Source: Mesotaenium endlicherianum | Taxonomy: Eukaryota > Streptophyta > Zygnematophyceae > Zygnematales > Mesotaeniaceae | NCBI GenBank assembly: GCA_009602735.1 | Contig: WELA01013858.1 | Location: 478,971 to 503,789 of the forward strand | Direction: 5' to 3' | DNA length: 24,819 nucleotides | Part shown: positions 19,425 to 24,819 of the stretch, piece by piece | How the letters are laid out: each line of letters opens with the position of its first letter | Numbering within the stretch: position 1 is the stretch's first letter | Translations under genes and position numbers: made by a program | Notes under the pieces: generated by a model | Told to the model about the DNA's origin: nothing | What the model saw: only the letters and a program-made list of their open reading frames with translations | Databases searched by the model: none

Positions 19425-22400
19425 GTAATTCAGCCATGCTCGCTGGAAGGTAGATACCCTTTGTCACCATGATGACGACTGTGCCAGCAGGATGGCGCAT
19501 GCTGAGCTTGCTGAATGAATTTGATGGTAGCTGGTAGTGGCTGGTTCTGTCCCCAGCTCGGTTCCCAGCTCTGTCCCTGGGAGCAAGAAATGGTTGGCAA
19601 GAGGCATATGAATTCAAGAACAGACATGGAGTGAGGTTATCCATGCGCTTTTTGTTCACTTAGTGGTGCCAAGAAGTATGGCCGCAGTCCCCCGGATCTT
19701 CCTGCCTTTCTGCGACGCAGGGCTTGGTTCTGCCAGCTTGACTGGGAGGGACGTGTGATGGGAGGGAGGGAGGGGGGAAATGGGAGAGGAGCGTCGTGGA
19801 AAGTATGCTGTAAGAATGAGCTCAATGTACAAAGGAAAGAGGGAATGGCCGAGGGAACACGGCTTCAGAAGAGAACACCTAGAAGGTGATTGATATTACT
19901 GGACCCGTGTAAGCTAAGATTGTGGAAAGCAGGAAGGATGACAATGAACACGTCGATCAATGGTAGGCAACCATGAAAATAACAATGTACTCAAGACCAC
20001 GAGTTATGAAAAGGAGAATCCTGGGTGTGCTGGTGATCACCAGAGGCTATATTGCTACTACGTTCAACTTTCCTTAGAACGTTAAACGATAATAACATTT
20101 AAACATTAACACGTTATAAATTAGATGTGTAATAACCTCTCTAGTCTCTGGAGGCCCAGTTTAAGTCCTGGCTGACCATAGAGACACCCTTCGAGCGAGT
20201 GCTCGAGAGAGAGCGCCAGATACATAAAGAGAGGGCCACATGCAGAATCAGGGCGGCGAGAGCGCTGAGAGCGATGAGGCCGGAGAGAGCTCCTGTGTCC
20301 GGGAGAGGGAGAGGAGGCAGCAAGAGGCGACTGCAGCTCCTTAGCACCCTCATCCTCTTCCTCGGCTCAGCTTCTCCAGAGAGGCTGGAGCGAGCGCGCC
20401 GGGAGAGCGCGAGAGCGCGAGAGCGCGAGAGAGCGCGAGAGCGCGAGAGAGCGCGAGAGAGCGTGAGAGAGCGGGAGAGCAGGAGAGCGGGAGAGGGTAG
20501 AGTGGGAGAGTGCGAGAGAGGGAGAGCCGCCCACTGTGCTCCCTTCTCTTGTTAGTGCTTGGGTGGGGGGGTCCCTGGTCGGGAGATCGCGTCTGACGTG
20601 TCCTCCCCCCGGGTGGAGGAGCAGATTCTCCATCCTGCCTGTGTGCGCTGCTTGATATGCTCTGCGGCCACGCAAAGGAGCAACAAGCATGATAAAGGAT
20701 TTCTTGTGTGTGCATACGCCTGTGTGTGTGCATACACCTGTGTGTGTATACACCTGTGTGTGTGCATAAGCGTGTGTCCGCATACGCGTGTGTGCGCATA
20801 CGCGTGCTGACACGTAGGTTGATTGTGAAGATGTACAATGAGTTATCTTCTCTTTTTTCCCCCCTCTATGTGGACGTGTGTACTTTACTCGTGTAGGTCA
20901 ACCATGAGAGTGTTCTTCGAGTTGGTCCTTTACAAAATGTCGTTGAAGGGGAGGCGAGGGGTTTTGGCATCGTGATGATTGAGCAGTGGAGGAAGGCACT
21001 CACATCCGCCGGGGGCAGATATTGGGGGAGGGGGAATAAAAGAGTGTGCTGCAGGAGCTACCGCTTTCCCTCAAAGTCTCGGTTTCAAAGGAATGAGGGG
21101 AAGGGGTGCTGGCCCCAAGGGGGGAAGGGGGCGCGGGGGGGGGGGGNAGATTATGGGGGTGCATGTAAGGCGTGCGCCCACTCGATCGAGTTGTTGACAG
21201 GCTTGCATGCAGCTGCTCCCGGCACCAATAGGTGTTTGAAGGTTTGTATAGACTTTTGCGGAGCAGAGGAACCAGAGGGAGAAGGCTGCTGTTCGACAGA
21301 CTGCACGAGTCCCCAGGATTGGTTAGGCAGGAACTCTCATATTCGCATGTTGATTTATACGAGGCTGTGATTAGGGTTGATGATCCCCCCTTCTGGTGTT
21401 TGAGAGGGTGCTTGTTCCGGCGGGGCCAAAAGTAGGTCATGAATCGAAGCCAGTTTTTTTGAATTTATTTTAAATAGTTTCCTACTCCTCGTAGCTCTGT
21501 CCTGCCGATTCGAGAAACTGAGTGGAATAGGATGAGTGGGGATGGTGTAGACTTGTGGCATGGACGGCAGAGTGACACGTGGCATGGCTGATGGCTTGGC
21601 CGCGCGCCATGGCCAGCAGCTCGACAGGTGGCACAACCGACACTCTGGCACCCCTGCCATTGCTGACAACGTGGCATGCGAGGCCGCCACGGTGTCGCAC
21701 ACTTCACATGGCTCGAATAATTCACGGTGTGACACGTGTAGCAAACATGCTTACGCCACCACACGCGCATTACGCCTGGCAGTAAAGGGCTATTGAATGC
21801 TTCGACTCGAAATATTCACGCCACCGCATGTCTACACTTGTGGCACGGCCGACCGCCGGACATTTGGCACGGCCACTGCTCGACACGTGGCATGGTCGAC
21901 GCCTATGACGCGTGGCTCTCTTGACTGATTGCGTAAATGCGTGGCATGGCCAACATTTCAACACGTGGCACGTCCTACTCAACAGTGCCGCACAGCTGAC
22001 AGCTCTACACCCTGGCACATGTCACGGTCTGATATGTGGCACGGCTGCGGCTTGACACCTGGCATGGCTTGACACCTGGCGTGGCTGGTGGCAGGCGTCC
22101 CCGGCGGAAGCAGAGGAGGCGGTGGCATTTGCGCTCCACACGGGATACCGCCACATTGACACCGCTCAGCTGTATCGCAACGAGGCGGCTGTCGGTACGT
22201 CGGCCCACTTTAGGGGACTTTTAGGGTTGCAGCTTAGGGCCAGGGGTGGGATGTAAGCTTCTGAGTCAGGGTTTTAGGATTCAGTCTCTTCAGCTGTACT
22301 GCAACGAGGCAAGCGTCGGCACGTTGCGCGTCCTTGGGCTAAGGATGTAGGCTTGCAGCTTAGGGTCAGTTGTGGAATGTAACACTCTGAGAGCGCGTTC

Positions 22401-23364
22401 AACCCTTCCGTCCCCCCAGATACGGCACACAGAGTCGGTTCATTGGAAAATTAGGGTAGGCTCTGGACGGGGCTTTAGGAGCCGGGTACAAGTTTGAGTG
22501 AGGAGGTATGGATGTGGTTCATCCAGCTGTACCTTGAGGCGGCCGTGGATAGTTGGCGTGCTGGCTCTCTAGGGTTTTTCTTGCGGGGCTTTTCTGTCCA
22601 ACAGTTCATGGTTAGGGTTTTGGAAGGGTCGAGCATTGAGGGGTTAGGGTTGGAGGTCAGATGTATGGCCGAGGGGTTGGGCTCTGGAGTTCAGCCCACT
22701 CTGTTTGATGTTGGGTTAGGGTTGGCATTAATACGGTACGGCCTGCCTGTCCACGTGCATGCACCTGGCCATGCACCTGGACCCGATCCAAGCCCTGCGC
22801 CGTTCTTGAATCCAGAAAGGACGTGCGCACGAGTGCAGGCTCTTTAGTGTTGTGCTCCAAGCGGTGAAACTTTCAGCTTTGACCCAGGTTTGACCCAGGT
22901 TTGACCCAGCCTTGACCTAGCTTTGGCCCAGCTTCGACCCAGCTTTGACCCAGACTTGACCCAGACTTGACCCAGCCATGACCCTATCCCTCTTCAGCCC
23001 CACGCACCTCTGCTCCCCCCAGCCACTCTTCCTTCTCGACCCCTGTGCCGCCCCTCCTGCTTGCGCCACCTGGCGGGGGGGGCGTTCGTCCAGCCTCTTC
23101 TGCTCGCTTGTGCCCCACGTAGGTTCCCCTCCCGCCTCCCCCTCGCCCGCCACGTGCCGGAACCGGGCACTGCACCGAGTCCTGAGGCAGGTCTTGAGAA
23201 AGCAGGATGGGGGGGAGCGCCCGGACCGNGCCGGGCGGTGCGCAACAGCGGAATCCCGCGGGAGGAGATATTTGTGACGACGAAGCTGTGGAACTCGGAC
23301 CACGGGTACCAGCAGTGCCTCAAGGCGTTTCAGCACTCGCTCACACAGCTCGGCCTCGACTACG
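19305..23364 (+). CDS. aldo-keto reductase, 5' part (3 exons seen, 3' part beyond window)
   Basis: Exons 19305-19424, 22095-22194 and 23206-23364 encode the N-terminal third of an aldo-keto reductase, an NADPH-dependent carbonyl-reducing (beta/alpha)8 barrel. Visible motifs are [10 protein letters not shown] (first strand), [18 protein letters not shown] (with catalytic Asp and Tyr), [19 protein letters not shown] (with catalytic Lys) and SLTQLGLDY. The next expected segment, DLYLIHxP with the catalytic His, is not found intact: 24340-24690 holds three decayed versions lacking His, so the true exon probably lies past 24819. Upstream of the chosen ATG the same frame stays open to about 19185 and reads like a transit peptide (LAIFARSLAAGR, FRFHSSCSSFTAR), so an extra 5' exon spliced at TTTGCCCGCAG (about 19219) is possible. 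Confidence 0.85.
20380..20530. repeat. GAGAGCGCGA array
   Basis: Tandem GAGAGCGCGAGAGCGCGA units grading into GAGAGCGGGAGAG in aldo-keto reductase intron 1. The rest of that intron (19425-22094) shows no exon. Confidence 0.9.
20700..20812. repeat. GTGTGTGCATACGCCT minisatellite
   Basis: About six units of 16-18 bp with CATACGCCTGTGTG cores. Confidence 0.85.
21540..22092. repeat. degenerate minisatellite, GACACGTGGCATGGC unit, ending at exon 2 acceptor
   Basis: About twenty variants of a 17-25 bp unit (CGACACGTGGCATGGC, ACACCTGGCGTGGC, CACTTGTGGCACGGCC) fill the intron end. The last variant merges into the GGTGGCAG acceptor of exon 2. Confidence 0.75.
22095..22194 (+). CDS. aldo-keto reductase exon 2
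   Basis: The acceptor GGTGGCAG ends at 22094 and the donor GTCG|GTACGT follows 22194. The exon is 100 nt, phase 0 in and phase 1 out. It encodes [20 protein letters not shown] and [14 protein letters not shown] minisatellite runs right up to the acceptor. Degenerate copies of the 3' edge lie at 22291 and 22524. Confidence 0.88.
22200..22735. repeat. interspersed TTAGGGTT telomere-like motifs
   Basis: TTTTAGGGTTGCAG, GGTTAGGGTTTTGG, GGGGTTAGGGTTGG and GGGTTAGGGTTGG in the intron after aldo-keto reductase exon 2. Confidence 0.6.
22228..22560. repeat. degenerate copies of aldo-keto reductase exon 2 3' edge and donor flank
   Basis: The exon has CAGCTGTATCGCAACGAGGC at 22167. Copies are CAGCTGTACTGCAACGAGGC at 22291 (spacing 124 bp) and CAGCTGTACCTTGAGGCGGC at 22524. 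The intron flank GCAGCTTAGGG is also repeated at 22229 and 22355. The donor GTACGT has decayed to GCACGT in the first copy. Confidence 0.8.
22868..22984. repeat. TTTGACCCAG tandem array
   Basis: About ten copies of a 10-12 bp unit (GTTTGACCCAG, ACTTGACCCAG) in the intron before exon 3. Each ends in CAG after a short pyrimidine-containing stretch. Confidence 0.92.
23206..23364 (+). CDS. aldo-keto reductase exon 3
   Basis: The donor TACG|GTGCGT follows 23364. The 5' edge is uncertain: AAAGCAG before 23206 is in phase and gives a Gly/Pro-rich insertion (WGGAPGP) before [13 protein letters not shown] single N at 23229 lies in this stretch, so sequence may be missing there. The conserved part is [20 protein letters not shown] and [12 protein letters not shown]. 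Confidence 0.82.
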
Positions 23365-23382
23365 GTGCGTTGGCTCCCCCTC

Positions 23383-23402
23383 TCGCTTTGCTCGCTTTGC
23401 TC

Positions 23403-23433
<31 letters not shown>

Positions 23434-23498
23434 CGCTTGCTCGCTTGCAAGCAAAGCCAAGCGAAGCCAAGCGAAGCCAAGCGAAGCCAAGCGAAGCG
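23383..23498. repeat. GCTCGCTTGCTT array facing an inverted GCCAAGCGAA array
   Basis: GCTTGCTTGC units to about 23450, then GCAAGCAAAGCCAAGCGAAG units in near-complementary sense, centred on GCTTGCAAGC. It could form an imperfect hairpin just after the exon 3 donor. Confidence 0.8.
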
Positions 23499-23535
23499 CC
23501 GGAAAATGGGGGGTGTATGTCTGTGCCGCTCAGAA

Positions 23536-23818
23536 AAGGCTTCTTGGGCCCTCGCTTGCTCGGCTTGGCCTTGACTGCGGCTCGTCGAGCAAACGTCCCG
23601 TTGTGGATGTCTCCCTGTGCGCTCGTGCTGCATACGCCTGCGTGTGTCTCTCGGTGTGGGATCGCAGATGTGTGTCGTAATGCGCATCGCTCGCTCACGC
23701 GGCTCGGCATCGACCGTGTTGTGTTGACGTTTGTTCGTTGGTTGGGTTGCATATGTTCGTGTACGTGCCTGCCTCCATAGTACATCTGTAGATGTATATG
23801 CAAATGTATATGCATATG

Positions 23819-23865
<47 letters not shown>

Positions 23866-23930
23866 TCACGCAAACAAGGCCTTCCAGCACTCCCTCAGGC
23901 AGCTTGTCCTCCACAACGGTGCGTTAGAAA
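23536..23930. repeat. three degenerate copies of aldo-keto reductase exon 3 3' edge
   Basis: The exon edge is AAGGCGTTTCAGCACTCGCT through CTCGACTACG|GTGCGTTGG (23322-23372). Copies lie at about 23536-23585, 23689-23728 and 23875-23930. The last reads AAGGCCTTCCAGCACTCCCT and ends AACG|GTGCGTTAG, keeping the donor. Confidence 0.82.
23795..23866. repeat. (TA)n tract
   Basis: TATATATATATA runs immediately upstream of the last exon 3 edge copy. Confidence 0.95.
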
Positions 23931-24089
23931 CCCAAATATCACACGGATAGACGTATTTTCATCAGTACGCATGCGCTTATTGAGAGTGCCTCGATAAATC
24001 GTGGATCCAGGATTTTGCACACAGATGCACAGAAATGTCGATATTTCTTCGTGCAACGCCTATACATTAATGGGTGAATGTGTATTTGA

Positions 24090-24170
24090 ATCATCTTATA
24101 TCAATATATTGATATATTCATATTGATATATGAATATATTGATATATTAATGTATTGATATATACGAATT
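24090..24170. repeat. AT-rich palindromic repeat, ATATTGATATAT
   Basis: Overlapping palindromes such as ATATCAATATATTGATAT, repeated about five times with variation. Confidence 0.85.
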
Positions 24171-24340
24171 TATATGACTGTATGCCTGTCTGTATCGGAT
24201 CGCACGGAGAAGGTTGTGTATGTCTCCGCACATGTACGTGCGTGCATGTGCCTGTGTGTAGCATCGCACATGCACAGGTGGTTCCATGACGAGCGTGTGT
24301 CCTGCTCGCGAGTGCTTGCTTCCTCTTCTTCATCCTTCCC

Positions 24341-24690
24341 CCCCCGCAGCGGGCCCGAACCTGGTCCTTTCTCCCACGCGCCCGCGCGTGCGCATGCGTG
24401 CCTGTGCGTGCGTGCTTACGTGCGCGTGTGCGCTCACCTGTGCGTACGCACTCATCCGTGTGATTACGCGTGTGCCTGCTCTCTCGCGCAAGTGTGTCCA
24501 TGCGCTCGAATCCTCCCTCCCACGGGGACCTGTACCTGGTCTGCCCAAAGTATGTGCGTATTCCAAAGAAATGTCAATTCTAGCAGTCCTCTAACCTTGC
24601 GTGCGTGCGCGCACGCGAGCAAACACATGGAATCTATCTTATTCGGCCTCCATGCTGCAGGTGACCTCTACCTAATTTACTCGCTGAAAA
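24341..24690. repeat. three decayed copies of the next aldo-keto reductase exon's 5' edge
   Basis: The segments GGACCTGTACCTGGTCTGCC (24526) and GTGACCTCTACCTAATTTAC (24661), and a weaker CGAACCTGGTCCTTTCTCCC (24356), resemble one another. The first two read DLYLVCP and DLYLIYS, like the family DLYLIHSP. The 24341 and 24661 copies have a CAG acceptor. None has the catalytic His, so I treat them as decoys of an exon beyond the window; the 24661 copy could still be a real exon. Confidence 0.6.
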
Positions 24691-24819
24691 CAAGTCATCA
24701 ACTTACACTCCTACGCTTGCTTGCGCGTGCGTGAGCACGCGCGTGTGTGCTCCCTCTCTCCTCCCCCTTTCCCCCCCCCTTCTTACTCCCACCCCCGCCT
24801 ACGCCCCCCGCCCTTGCCC

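Noticed and set aside
20199..20555. Arg/Glu-rich 118-codon frame
   Set aside because: It is a translation of the GAGAGCGCGA array inside an intron.
22917..23873. 318-codon - strand open frame
   Set aside because: Antisense to aldo-keto reductase exon 3 and built from the TTTGACCCAG, GCTTGC and TA repeats.
24661..24734. Fourth aldo-keto reductase exon (GDLYLIYSL)
   Set aside because: Phase and acceptor fit, but the catalytic His is absent and the frame soon diverges and stops; it has two sibling copies upstream, so I list it as a decoy.

Overview
This is a eukaryotic nuclear window, most likely from a microalga. It has GT-AG introns of 0.1 to 2.7 kb, long simple-sequence tracts, degenerate TTTAGGG/TTAGGG telomere-like motifs, and candidate organelle transit peptides. 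TTTAGGG-type motifs suggest the green-plant side of the tree, but I cannot name the organism. I reconstructed four protein-coding genes by hand from exon homology, splice sites and reading-phase agreement. I recognised no rRNA, tRNA, CRISPR array or transposon.

Layout. (1) Positions 1-2585, + strand: 3' part of a SOUL/HBP heme-binding-like gene with two clear exons, a doubtful last exon, and repeats between them. (2) 2586-4271: gene-poor, between two convergent genes. (3) 4272-13532, - strand: a nine-exon gene for an erythromycin-esterase-family protein (about 663 residues if the first ATG is right), with introns full of repeats. (4) 13533-15286: no gene supported. (5) 15287-17589, - strand: a three-exon gene for a 144-residue single-HMG-box protein with a probable mitochondrial presequence. 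(6) 17590-19304: region between divergent genes. (7) 19305 to the window end, + strand: 5' part of an aldo-keto reductase gene, three exons seen, the rest beyond the window. The four genes have no evident shared pathway.

The most striking structure is hidden in the introns of the esterase and aldo-keto reductase genes. At six or more splice junctions the exon edge, with its flanking splice site, is repeated as degenerate copies inside the adjacent intron. Copies of exon 3' ends lie downstream of the exon, and copies of exon 5' ends lie upstream. Some keep a perfect donor or acceptor: one family has an exact 67-bp period, and another keeps its GTGCGTT donor about 550 bp away. This suggests that the introns grew by tandem duplication of exon-intron junctions, leaving decoy splice sites. 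The HMG-box gene shows no such copies.

Limits: exon boundaries are inferred by eye without transcripts. Three single N bases (9112, 21147, 23229) may hide assembly gaps.
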